DNA from: an uncultured Lachnospiraceae bacterium
GTDB lineage: Bacteria > Bacillota > Clostridia > Lachnospirales > Lachnospiraceae
Assembly (NCBI GenBank): GCA_905197485.1
Contig: CAJJYZ010000002.1
Coordinates: 1 to 64,000, forward strand
Direction of reading: 5' to 3'
Length of the DNA stretch: 64,000 nucleotides
This document shows positions 1-8,437 of the stretch, piece by piece (positions within the stretch are counted from its first letter, which is position 1; every line of letters starts with the position of its first letter). The position numbers were made by a program, and so were the translations under genes. Under the pieces are notes generated by a model. The model worked only from the letters and a program-made list of their open reading frames with translations. It was not told where the DNA came from and searched no databases.

Positions 1-49
1 TTTATGAAGTTAGCAGGATAATTTTGTGCAATTTTTCAAATTTGCTCAT

Positions 50-1401
50 TTATAGTTTTTTATCCACATACTCATCTTTTAATTTTCCAAAAGGAGTAAA
101 TTCAGCTTTTCCAAACAATCCTCCATCTTCTGCACCGATTGACGGAGTATGGTTAGCATCTACTTTCAGACCAACCAGCTCCTGCTCTCCAAAAAGACTC
201 CCCAGAATTCCTCCTAACAGTCCGCCTACAATTCCAACAATTTCTCCAAGCAAAGTGTCCGAACCCCAATCGATATTCATAAGTTCCTTTTTCTTTGCCT
301 CATCTGCCTGCTTCTTATATTGAAAATCTTCTGTACCTTCTTTAATATCTTGATAGGAAATTCCGGTCTCTAAAATGCTTTCCACATTAAAGTCTGCGTC
401 TCCTGGATAATAAGGAATAATTTTATGCCCAAGCGGAACTCCCAAGAATTTTGCTTCTGTTCTGAGAAACAGCATCGGCGTAACGCTTTTATCGCTTCCG
501 ACTGCCCGAAGTTGTTGTTCATTTCCTATCAAAATATAATCTTTATTTTCGATTGTCGTATATGCTTGACCGATATAGTCTCTACCGCCTTTTTGCTGTT
601 CATCCGCACTTGTCTGTACATATTGCTCCGATAAAAGTTCCGGCATCTCTTCTGTAAAAGAAGAACTCAATACATATCGATGTGTTTTACTATAAGTCAA
701 ATATTCCTGTGCTGCTTCTACACTTCCGTCAACAGGAGTTCCATCTTTATATAAGAGTTGTCCCATCCCTACTTTTTCAGGAATCATATCGTTGGACATA
801 ATCGGTTCTTTCTCACCATTGTCCGATGTAATAATTGAAGCTGATAATTATTATAAATATAGACCGTATCTGATTCCGCGTCATATAACTTGGATTCTTC
901 TATCGCATTCTCTCCGACAAAACTTCCGGTGAATCCGTCCGGCAGCGTCCACATCTGCTTTGTATCCAACCGAATGTCCTGCATAAGCCGGTAATTACTA
1001 TCCAAACTATATGTCACCGGAATGCCATCTTCTTCCACACATTCTCCGGCTCCAAATTCCTCTTCCTTATCATCCGATGTTGTCACCACACGATTCGTTC
1101 CAATCGCCTGAAGCTGAGAAACTGTATAGATTTTAATCACGCCGTCTTCATAAAGATTCGTATAATCTGTTTCTTGTATCTCCGGCATTCCCTGCTCTTC
1201 CTGATTCTGTTCAGAATCTTCCGGAATCTGTCCCGTTTCTTCTCGTTTGTTTTCTTCTATTTTCTCTGTTGACGTCTCAGGATTCTTTTCCGCTGTCTGC
1301 ACGTCTGCCGCAGATACCGGCATTGGCTGAATCAGAATCGCAATAACCAATACCCACGCCAAACTCCTCTTCCAAAATTTCTTTCGTATTCCAAATAGCA
1401 T
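50..1401 (-). pseudogene. Secreted hypothetical protein, frameshifted into two reading frames
   Basis: The 5' part (784-1401) begins with a signal peptide (basic start, hydrophobic stretch, cleavage near VSAADV), then a Glu/Gln-rich linker and a region beginning YTNLYEDG that looks like a surface protein module. It runs into a stop just after QLQLL. The next frame continues with good coding character (SDNGEKEP, then SNDMIPEK) to the stop at 50-52 and contains a glycine-rich hydrophobic stretch (EIVGIVGGLLGGILG). The two frames meet near 834-840, so about one base has been lost or two gained. The start at 1401 has an AGAGGA ribosome site. It is either a pseudogene, a phase-variable surface protein, or a base-calling error. 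Function is not recognised. Confidence 0.6.
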
Positions 1402-1470
1402 AATCTCAAATTCCTCTCACTTTTCTCTATTCCTACAATTGTCACGTTTCCAAAATAAAGTCTATGGAAC

Positions 1471-1522
1471 AGTATAGTTATTTTCTTAACAAAAAGCAAG
1501 GAAAATTTAAGAAAATTCTTAA
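1471..1522 (-). promoter_or_regulatory. Promoter with TTAAGAA/TTCTTAA operator-like palindrome
   Basis: Reading the minus strand, TTGCTT (1499-1494), a 17-bp spacer and TATACT (1476-1471) form a sigma-A-like promoter for the secreted protein gene. A perfect-arm palindrome TTAAGAA-AA-TTCTTAA lies at 1507-1522 just upstream of the -35, and another TTCTTAA half lies at 1483-1489 inside the spacer. The arrangement suggests a regulator site. No regulator is identified. The rest of 1402-1788 shows no gene. Confidence 0.4.
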
Positions 1523-1670
1523 CTTTTAAAATGCACACTTATTTTTTCTTATTTTTCATTTTTATCACGCAAAAAATTGTCTCTATTTTCTTTTAAAGCG
1601 GAAATATTTTATTAAATACATCGAAATTTCTCATAATTAGTTTTACCCCTCCCCTGTATTTTTACAAAAA

Positions 1671-1710
1671 TAAGAGGTGATTCGTGTTTCTCAACAACTT
1701 TCACCTCTTA
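1671..1710 (-). terminator. Rho-independent terminator after the CDP-alcohol phosphatidyltransferase gene
   Basis: A 10-bp perfect stem (TAAGAGGTGA at 1671-1680 with TCACCTCTTA at 1701-1710) is followed on the minus strand by a T-rich run. It lies about 80 bases past the stop of the 1789-2358 gene. Confidence 0.75.
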
Positions 1711-1788
1711 TAACTTTACTTTTGTTCTTATTCTGTTTTGTTTCTACAATACTTATCGTTCTCTGCGAACTAACTCATAACTGATACT

Positions 1789-2358
1789 TTAGTTTCCCTT
1801 CAGCTCTTCCCTATGTTTTTTGAAGTAAAGCACGAACGAAATCACCATCATAGCAACGCAGATGCCTATTAAGATATCTGATACCAGTACCGGAATATGA
1901 ATCCATATAATGTGAACGATAACCATTCCATATAAAAGTACTGTTACAATCTTACCATGCCAGTCTGCACCGGATACTTTTCCGGTTTTTCGTATTACCA
2001 TACAGCCGCTCACCGCCATATAAAGTTCTTTCAGCGCCATAAGGACAAGTGGCACAATCATATGCGGAAAGCGGGTAAACAGACAGAATAGCATCGTCGC
2101 CTGCGTCAGCTTATCCGCTACAGGGTCCAGAATTTTCCCCAAATTACTAATCATATGAAACTTCCTTGCGATAAACCCGTCTGCAATGTCTGTGACTCCC
2201 GATAACAGCAAAATCCATCCTGTTCCACTATAATCTTTCTTTATACAATAACTCCAAATTAATACGGGAATTAATAATAATCGAAAAAGTGAAAGCAGAT
2301 TCGGAATTGTCACGATTCTATTCAGGTTTTCGTCCTGATGTCCTTCTTGTTTGCCCAT
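1789..2358 (-). CDS. CDP-alcohol phosphatidyltransferase (PgsA/cardiolipin synthase type)
   Basis: Integral membrane enzyme of phospholipid synthesis that transfers a phosphatidyl group from CDP-diacylglycerol to an alcohol acceptor. The family signature D..DG..AR........G...D...D is present (DIADGFIARK, then GKILDPVADK). Several hydrophobic segments follow. The acceptor could be glycerol-3-phosphate (PgsA) or phosphatidylglycerol (Cls-type), which the sequence alone does not decide. The start at 2358 (MGKQEGHQ) was chosen because GGAGGG sits 7 bases upstream; an earlier in-frame ATG at 2385 has no such site. A terminator follows. Confidence 0.85.
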   Translation of the reverse strand: MGKQEGHQDENLNRIVTIPNLLSLFRLLLIPVLIWSYCIKKDYSGTGWILLLSGVTDIADGFIARKFHMISNLGKILDPVADKLTQATMLFCLFTRFPHMIVPLVLMALKELYMAVSGCMVIRKTGKVSGADWHGKIVTVLLYGMVIVHIIWIHIPVLVSDILIGICVAMMVISFVLYFKKHREELKGN

Positions 2359-2420
2359 AAAGATTCCCTCCTTCAGTTTTTGCACTTTATCATCTATATT
2401 CCCATTATACTCCTTCTATC

Positions 2421-2780
2421 TTACTTTGGAAATGATTTATGCATGCCAATATGAAGAAAGATAAGAATAAGAAGAAAAACAGCCGATAACCTATGCCCCT
2501 TTTGCACATATATCACGCCGCTCATCGTTACAAGAAGCATATCTAATGTGAGCAGTCCATTTAAAACAGTACATTTCAGGCGTCTGCCTGTTTGCTTTCC
2601 CTTATTCAGATTCCTCCACCACGATATATTTGCCAGATTGTGCAGGAAAAATAAAATAAGAAAACCGCCACCAAACACGATATGCATTATTTTCCCCGTC
2701 ATTCTGGCTCCCATTAATATTACGAGCAAAATTAACATCAAGATATCAATCACTAGTTTGTATTTTTTTCTGTTTTTCAT
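2421..2780 (-). CDS. DUF4405-like small membrane protein
   Basis: About 119 residues with three to four hydrophobic segments and a pattern (LTLDMLLVTMSGV, HNLANISWWRNLNKGK) resembling the DUF4405 cytochrome-b-like membrane family, in which membrane histidines may bind haem. The ATG at 2780 is preferred, with an AGAGG site 5 bases upstream; the GTG six bases earlier overlaps that site. Upstream lie a 16-bp GTTAGTT/AACTAAC dyad and a Fur-like box, suggesting metal control. Function is unknown. Confidence 0.6.
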   Translation of the reverse strand: MKNRKKYKLVIDILMLILLVILMGARMTGKIMHIVFGGGFLILFFLHNLANISWWRNLNKGKQTGRRLKCTVLNGLLTLDMLLVTMSGVIYVQKGHRLSAVFLLILIFLHIGMHKSFPK

Positions 2781-2797
2781 ATGCACCTCTTTTATAT

Positions 2798-2845
2798 GTT
2801 AGTTTTAACTAACTATAGCATATTTTGAAAATGATTACCATTATG
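2798..2845 (-). promoter_or_regulatory. Dyad plus Fur-like box upstream of the DUF4405-like gene
   Basis: GTTAGTT-TT-AACTAAC at 2798-2813 has perfect 7-bp arms. At 2827-2845 the sequence matches the 19-bp Fur box consensus at 15 positions by eye. A possible -10 (TATAGT on the minus strand, 2817-2812) would put the Fur-like box over the -35. This suggests iron- or metal-responsive control and has not been tested. Confidence 0.4.
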
Positions 2846-2875
2846 TTTTTGAATAAATACATTTTTTTCATTATA

Positions 2876-2917
2876 AAAGACCTCAAGATTCTATTCCTAA
2901 AGAATCTCAAGGTCTTT
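2876..2917 (-). terminator. Rho-independent terminator of the beta-galactosidase operon
   Basis: A 17-bp stem with a two-base internal mismatch (arms 2876-2892 and 2901-2917) is followed on the minus strand by TTTTATAATG. It starts 15 bases after the stop of the GH2 gene. Confidence 0.8.
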
Positions 2918-2931
2918 CCTATCTTATCTCT

Positions 2932-5406
2932 TTATCTTCCAACCTGTACTGTATACTCACAAGTTGCTAGTTCCGGAGAAGTTGCACGAATTGTAACCGT
3001 TCCTTCTTCTTCTGCAGACTGTACAAGAGCAAGTATCAGACCGGAAAACGCATGTCTTGAGGACGCTTTATCATTCTCTCTGCATCCCGGGTCTCCGTTA
3101 CCGAGTCCGAGCAGTTTTCCTGCACCACTCACTTCAAACGTCACATTATTTTCCGCATTCGGCACTACGATACCGTTCTCATCTACGATAGAAACTTTCA
3201 CACAAGCGACATCTCTTCCGTCTGCTTCGATTGTCGTTCTATCCGCTTCCATGCAAATCGCAGCGGCTCTTCCCGCAGTTCTCTGCACGTCTTCTGCCAC
3301 AACTTCACCGTTTCTGTATCCGACTGCTTTCAGTTCTCCCGGATGATACGGAACTTCGAACTGTACCCAGTCTTCTTCCAGAGGCTTTCTTCCCAGAGAT
3401 TCACCGTTCAGAATCAGTTCTGCCTCTTCACAGTTTGTATAAAGCCGGATGACTTTGACTTCTCCTTCTTTTTCCCATGTCCAATGTGGCATGATATGAA
3501 TAAGAGGAGTCTCTTTCATGCGCGCCTCATAATAGAAGCAATCGTCTTTCGGGAATCCACATGTATCCATGATACCGAAGTTTGAACATACCTGATACTG
3601 TTTCAGCGGCGTCGGTTCCCCTCTATAGTCAAATCCTGTCCAGATGAAGAATCCTCCGGTTTTTGGATTCTCTTTATAGAAATTCCATGTCTGCCATGGT
3701 CTTGCAGTTCCTCCAGCGTTCGGTCCGCCTTCTCCGCCCATCATGACATAGCGTGTTCCGTAGCTTGAACAGTGTCCGCGTTCTTTATTATCTTCGTAAA
3801 TGCCTCTTGTCGTATACCAGGAAGCGCTTTCCGTACTCAGGAACTTCATATCCGGGTAATTCTCGGATAAGTTCTTAATCTGATTGTTGTTTAACGAAGA
3901 CTCCGCATAGTTCATACCGAATACGTCATAGATTTCCAATCCGTATTTTGCCGCCATCTCTCCTGTCAAAAATGCTTCCGCAGATAAGAACAGCTTGCTG
4001 TCATCCAGAGATTTTGCAAATGGAATCATCTTATCTAAGATGCGAAGCGCCTGATAGCTTCCTGCAAAAATCTCCTCATTTGACATGCTCCATGCAAAAA
4101 CAGACGGATGGTTTCTGGAGCTCTTAATCAATTCCTCCAAATCTTCCATACGATGTTTGCTTGTCTCGATGATACGGTTTTCGTTAATCACAAGGATTCC
4201 CATTCTATCGCACGCATCCAGAAGTTCCAACGTTGCCGGATTATGAGAAGAACGGAAAGCGTTGAAACCGACATCTCTCATTTTCTTCATCTTATAGTTC
4301 TGGATTGCATCCGGAATTGCAGCGCCTACGCCAACAAAATCCTGATGGAAGCATGTTCCGTAAAGCGGTGTCTGCTCTCCGTTTAAGAGAAGTCCGTCTT
4401 TTGTATATTCGATACTTCTGATTCCGAATGTTGTCTCGTAATTATCTACTAACGTATCCCCTTCAAAGATTTCCGTAACTGCTGTGTAAAGATACGGATT
4501 GGAGCAATCCCACAGAAGCGCATCTTTGATTTCCATCTGAGATTTGCTTGTATTTTTTCCATATACCGGAAGAGAACCCTCTGCCTCTGCCTGTCCGATT
4601 TCTTTTCCATCCGGGTCTACGATTGTCGTGCAGACACGATAGTCTGCTTCTTTGAATCTCTCATTGCATACTGTTGTCTCGATATCAAGAACTGCGCCGT
4701 TTCCTTTCACAGTCGGTTTTACGAATACGCCCCAACGGTCTACATGAATATCATTGTATGTAGTCAACCATGTATGTCGGTAAATACCTCCACCTTCATA
4801 CCACCAGCCTTCACTTCCGTTTGTCGTGTCACAGCGCACAAGGATAACGTTATCTCCTTCGTCTTCCCCGTATTTTGTCAATTCTGTCACATCAAACTGG
4901 AATCCGGTATATCCAGAATAATGGTCTCCGATAAAACATCCGTTATACCAGAAGGAAGCATTTCTCATCACACCGTCAAATTCTAATACGACGCGTTTTC
5001 CAAGCGTACTTTTCGGAACCTGGAATACTTTTCTGTAATAAGCAATTCCATCCGGAATATAGCCCTGCGCCCAGTTTGTCGCCTCATCTGTCACACCGAT
5101 TTCCACGCGGAAATCATGCGGCAGGTCTACTTTCTTCCAATGCTTCGCAGATTTTGCCTTCTCCGGAAGATTTCCCATCAGCATGTTTGCAGCATCCACA
5201 TCTCCTTTTGCATCATCCCCTGCCGGAAGGATATCCTGAAGCGCACGAATCATATTCGCCGCTCCGGCAAACGGTTCGAAACTCTCATCGTCTACCGCAT
5301 TGCTCACACCGGCTACGATACCGCTTTTTGCATATGTCTTCGGTAATGGTCCGATTTCATCGATGATATATGTCCAGTTCTTATCGAAATTTTGCTTCTG
5401 TCTCAT
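2932..5406 (-). CDS. Glycoside hydrolase family 2, beta-galactosidase type
   Basis: Cytoplasmic retaining glycosidase; no signal peptide is visible. The GH2 order is visible: sugar-binding jelly roll (about 90-230), immunoglobulin-like domain (about 230-335), TIM barrel with the acid/base in SNEE (Glu444) and the nucleophile in STESAS (Glu526), then a DUF4982-type domain (about 635-705) and a C-terminal Ig-like domain (about 720-820). WTGFDYRGEP is typical of beta-galactosidases rather than beta-glucuronidases. An unusual insertion-like segment (about 25-85) precedes the first domain. It is 10 bases downstream of a GPH symporter, so the pair probably imports and cleaves a galactoside under the AraC regulator. 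Substrate is inferred. Confidence 0.88.
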   Translation of the reverse strand: MRQKQNFDKNWTYIIDEIGPLPKTYAKSGIVAGVSNAVDDESFEPFAGAANMIRALQDILPAGDDAKGDVDAANMLMGNLPEKAKSAKHWKKVDLPHDFRVEIGVTDEATNWAQGYIPDGIAYYRKVFQVPKSTLGKRVVLEFDGVMRNASFWYNGCFIGDHYSGYTGFQFDVTELTKYGEDEGDNVILVRCDTTNGSEGWWYEGGGIYRHTWLTTYNDIHVDRWGVFVKPTVKGNGAVLDIETTVCNERFKEADYRVCTTIVDPDGKEIGQAEAEGSLPVYGKNTSKSQMEIKDALLWDCSNPYLYTAVTEIFEGDTLVDNYETTFGIRSIEYTKDGLLLNGEQTPLYGTCFHQDFVGVGAAIPDAIQNYKMKKMRDVGFNAFRSSHNPATLELLDACDRMGILVINENRIIETSKHRMEDLEELIKSSRNHPSVFAWSMSNEEIFAGSYQALRILDKMIPFAKSLDDSKLFLSAEAFLTGEMAAKYGLEIYDVFGMNYAESSLNNNQIKNLSENYPDMKFLSTESASWYTTRGIYEDNKERGHCSSYGTRYVMMGGEGGPNAGGTARPWQTWNFYKENPKTGGFFIWTGFDYRGEPTPLKQYQVCSNFGIMDTCGFPKDDCFYYEARMKETPLIHIMPHWTWEKEGEVKVIRLYTNCEEAELILNGESLGRKPLEEDWVQFEVPYHPGELKAVGYRNGEVVAEDVQRTAGRAAAICMEADRTTIEADGRDVACVKVSIVDENGIVVPNAENNVTFEVSGAGKLLGLGNGDPGCRENDKASSRHAFSGLILALVQSAEEEGTVTIRATSPELATCEYTVQVGR

Positions 5407-5416
5407 AGTAGACCTC

Positions 5417-6802
5417 CTATTCTGCGTTCTGTCTTCTTCTTACTTTTAATTCTTCTACGATTCTCTCATGTTCTTTATCTGTAAACTTGTTAAATAACAT
5501 TGGTACAATGGAAATTGCTCCGATTACCGCACAGAATAATGTGAATGCTCCATGAAGCATCATCTGTGTCTCACTTGTCACATGATTCGGCACATAGTTT
5601 GCAACTTCAAGTACAATTCCCGTTACACCGGCGCTTAACGCCATACCGATTTTGGCTGTCAATGTCTGTGTAGAACTAATCAAACCTTCCTGACGGTTTC
5701 CAAATTTCCATTCCGCATATTCAATCGTATTCGTAAGCATTGTTGCTGATACTACAGAAGAAATTCCAAGCGGAATACTTGTAAGCGCATACAAGAACAT
5801 CGTAAGCGGCACATTGCTAAATCCTGCAAAGAAGAACACAACGTCCACAACAATACCGAAAATCTTTGTTCCAATAAACACTGTTTTTGAATCGAATCTC
5901 TTTGTAAATGTCGGTGCTATAATCAGACCGAGAATCATTCCCGGAAGGAACAACAAGCTGAAAATCGGAATTAAACTCTCAGAACCTACACAGTCTTTTA
6001 CATAGTAGATAACCATTCCCTGTTTTAACATTGTTCCGATATTTCCAAGCAGACCGCAGCAAAGAAGTAACAATAACGGTCTGTTCTGTGCAATCGCTCT
6101 CACAGAACTTTTCAATGTAATCTTCTGATTCGGCACTGGCTCTACATGCTCTCTGATATTCGCAAAACCAATCAGATAGAATCCTGCTCCTACGAGTCCG
6201 ACAACAAGCGCAGTCAGCATGTAACCCTTCTGTTTGTCTCCCTGACCCAAAGCATTAATCAGTGGAATCGCAATCACACCAAGCACTGTTGTTGCAATTG
6301 TAGTAGACATACGTGAAAAACTAATGATTCTGGAACGCTTCTGTACATCAGAAGACATTGCTGCCGGCATGGTCCAATATGGAACGTCTACCGCTGTAAA
6401 CGCCATACTCATCATCACGTATGTAATGGCAGCATATACAACTTTCAAAGTCGGGCTCAAATCCGGTGAACTAAAGTTCAAAACTAAAAAGATAACGATT
6501 ACCGGTGACATAAACAACAGCCAAGGTCTGTATCTTCCCCATCTCGTTCTTGTATGGTCAGCGATGCTTCCCATCATAGGGTCGTTGATACCGTCCCAGA
6601 CTCTTGTAAGCAACATAATAATACTTGCAGCTCCTGCAGAAATTCCGAAAATATCTGTGTAGAACACAAGCATATAACTGCTCCAAAGTCCAAATATCAG
6701 GTTTTGTCCGAAACCGGCGATTGCGTGGCCGAACATTTCTCTTCCTTTCACTTCCCCAGCCACAACCTGTGACATATTCACAGCTTTTCTTGATTTTTTC
6801 AT
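5417..6802 (-). CDS. GPH-family sugar:cation symporter (MelB type)
   Basis: A 461-residue polytopic membrane protein of the glycoside-pentoside-hexuronide:cation symporter family. DGINDPMMGSIADHTRTRWG and the following RYRPWLL are the hallmark of the family's first cytoplasmic loop region. About twelve hydrophobic segments are visible. It begins with GGAGG close upstream of the ATG at 6802. The GH2 gene follows after 10 bases, indicating one transcript and a shared substrate. Confidence 0.9.
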   Translation of the reverse strand: MKKSRKAVNMSQVVAGEVKGREMFGHAIAGFGQNLIFGLWSSYMLVFYTDIFGISAGAASIIMLLTRVWDGINDPMMGSIADHTRTRWGRYRPWLLFMSPVIVIFLVLNFSSPDLSPTLKVVYAAITYVMMSMAFTAVDVPYWTMPAAMSSDVQKRSRIISFSRMSTTIATTVLGVIAIPLINALGQGDKQKGYMLTALVVGLVGAGFYLIGFANIREHVEPVPNQKITLKSSVRAIAQNRPLLLLLCCGLLGNIGTMLKQGMVIYYVKDCVGSESLIPIFSLLFLPGMILGLIIAPTFTKRFDSKTVFIGTKIFGIVVDVVFFFAGFSNVPLTMFLYALTSIPLGISSVVSATMLTNTIEYAEWKFGNRQEGLISSTQTLTAKIGMALSAGVTGIVLEVANYVPNHVTSETQMMLHGAFTLFCAVIGAISIVPMLFNKFTDKEHERIVEELKVRRRQNAE

Positions 6803-6910
6803 TTTTCTCCTCCTACGTGTAGTTCATTTCCTGTTATTTATAACAATACACGAAAAAGAAGCTTTTTTCATCGACCTAAACAAGACATATTGTACATATC
6901 ATTATCATTT
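6803..6910 (-). promoter_or_regulatory. Upstream region of the symporter-galactosidase operon
   Basis: The 108 bases between the AraC gene and the symporter must hold the operon promoter unless it reads through from araC. A run reading GAAAATGATAATGAT on the minus strand (about 6898-6912) resembles a Fur half-array, but its position at the end of the AraC gene makes it weak evidence. No convincing -35/-10 pair was found. Confidence 0.25.
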
Positions 6911-7984
6911 TCAAGCATTCTCATCATGCAGTTTTCTATACTCGCCCGGAATCACTCCGAATTCTTTCCTAAATAATTCATAAAAATGGCTTGTATTCTT
7001 CACATTCAATTGCTTCATGATAGATGAAACACTTATATCACTCTCAAGAAGCAATTCTTTCGCCTTTTTCAACAAAATTTTCTGTCCATAGTGCGTCAGC
7101 GTAAGCCCTGTAAATTTCTTAACGATTTTATTCAGATAGTCTCCGCTATAGTTCAGTTCCTCCGCTAATTCCTGCCGCGAATATTTCCCCGGATTCTGCT
7201 CAATCAAAAACTGAATTTTCTCAAATATCTGTTCTTCCACCGATGAATCCAACGTAATATGTTGAATCTGATAGAGGTCTTTGTTCTGCATCATCCCAAA
7301 CATTCTTTCCACAAGCCCGTTAAAAATATGAAGATATCCAGGCGCCATCTCCGTCAGTTCCAAAGTCATCCGCTCAAACATATCAAAAGTCATCTTAATC
7401 GCCTCTTTCGCTTTTGCCGAAATGTAAAGATAATCTTTCTTCGAAAAAGATTTTTCTCCCATACTCGACATAAGGAAGCGATAAATGGAGCCTCCTTTCT
7501 TCCCAGGCGTCTCCAGCAATTCCTGAATATACTCTTTCGAAAGACACAGATACACCACGAAGAAATCTTCGCCGGAAATCTCCCGATGCTTTGTATTCCG
7601 ATTGATAAAGCATCCCTCGCCTTTTTTATAGACGTAAGTGCTGTTTTCTATCTGCTGCTCTACCGAACCTTCCAGAACGTACATCAACTCATAATAGTCA
7701 TGCTGGTGTATCTTGATACCCCATTCCTCTGGAAACAGCATCTTCCCATCGACCGTTTTCCCTTCCCCTTCCTGCTTCGCCATAAGCTTCTTCCCATCTA
7801 TGATACCCCCGAAACTGATATTCTGTTTCTCTTCATACTGTCCGCCGGACATCACATTCAGTGCAAACGGAACTTGCATTGACCTCATATGGTCTGTTCT
7901 GGATATTTCCAATCTTTCCTCTTTCCCTTTATTCGTCAAAATCCGAATTTCATCATTTAATGCATACCATGGAAATATAAACAT
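6911..7984 (-). CDS. AraC-family transcriptional regulator with cupin sensor domain
   Basis: A 357-residue regulator with an N-terminal cupin-like region (about 85-180; IHQHDYYELMYVLEGSVEQ, HREISG) and a C-terminal double helix-turn-helix (about 255-350; YSRQELAEELNYSGDYLNKIVK and SVSSIMKQLNVKNTSHFYELFRKEFG). The layout is that of carbohydrate-responsive AraC activators. It lies directly upstream of and in the same direction as the symporter and GH2 genes, so it probably controls them. An AGAGGA ribosome site precedes the ATG at 7984. Confidence 0.85.
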   Translation of the reverse strand: MFIFPWYALNDEIRILTNKGKEERLEISRTDHMRSMQVPFALNVMSGGQYEEKQNISFGGIIDGKKLMAKQEGEGKTVDGKMLFPEEWGIKIHQHDYYELMYVLEGSVEQQIENSTYVYKKGEGCFINRNTKHREISGEDFFVVYLCLSKEYIQELLETPGKKGGSIYRFLMSSMGEKSFSKKDYLYISAKAKEAIKMTFDMFERMTLELTEMAPGYLHIFNGLVERMFGMMQNKDLYQIQHITLDSSVEEQIFEKIQFLIEQNPGKYSRQELAEELNYSGDYLNKIVKKFTGLTLTHYGQKILLKKAKELLLESDISVSSIMKQLNVKNTSHFYELFRKEFGVIPGEYRKLHDENA

Positions 7985-8258
7985 ATCGAATTTCCTCTCT
8001 ATTTTCGTTCTAACATGATTTGATTTTTATACATATTCTCCATCTTATACTGAATCGAATAAAAACACAAGGGCTTTGCATTTTCTTTTGTCTGATTAAA
8101 AACCATTTAGAATATCAGGACATAAAAATAGCCGGATGATTCTCATATTCATCCTCTTCTGCTTCCATATATTCACCAGCAGTAGGTAATAAATTAAAAT
8201 CTAATGATAAAATACAGTATTTACGATAACTTATAAGATTTCTCTCCAACTGCAAAAA

Positions 8259-8296
8259 CCCCTTGAAAATGCCCATTTTCCGAGCTTTTCAAGGGG
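8259..8296 (-). terminator. Rho-independent terminator of rpsB-tsf
   Basis: A perfect 11-bp stem (CCCCTTGAAAA at 8259-8269, TTTTCAAGGGG at 8286-8296) is followed on the minus strand by TTTTTGC. It ends the rpsB-tsf transcript after about 140 bases of 3' leader. Confidence 0.85.
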
Positions 8297-8340
8297 TTTA
8301 ACTTACATTTTAACATTCGAAATTAGTTTCCCATGCGACT

Positions 8341-8386
8341 GTTGCTAACCTCAGCTTCGCCTTTCAGGCTCGCTTTGCTAAGCAAC
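8341..8386 (-). other. Structured element in the tsf 3' untranslated region
   Basis: Nested complementarity: GTTGCT (8341-8346) with AGCAAC (8381-8386), and inside it GCCT (8359-8362) with AGGC (8366-8369), plus imperfect pairs between. It lies between the tsf stop and the terminator. It could be a 3' stabilising structure or a copy of a dispersed repeat. Confidence 0.35.
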
Positions 8387-8437
8387 GCTGCATAGCTTCC
8401 AACTACAGTTCATCTGCGTCCTCCGGACTTGATTCAC

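Larger units (their letters stand above)
7985..8437. other. Intergenic stretch between tsf and the AraC gene
   Basis: It contains the tsf terminator (8259-8296) and a structured tsf 3' untranslated element (8341-8386). A 53-codon open frame on the minus strand (8115-8276) begins inside the terminator loop and has no ribosome binding site. It may be a gene remnant but cannot be supported as a gene. No other feature was seen. Confidence 0.5.

Noticed and set aside
2825..3346. 173-residue plus-strand frame
   Set aside because: Antisense shadow of the GH2 C-terminus and terminator; no ribosome site.
6896..6913. Fur-like GATAATGAT run
   Set aside because: It overlaps the end of the AraC gene and lies far from the symporter start, with no promoter beside it.
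8115..8276. 53-codon open frame downstream of tsf
   Set aside because: The ATG lies in the terminator loop, no ribosome site, and no recognised protein pattern; perhaps a remnant.
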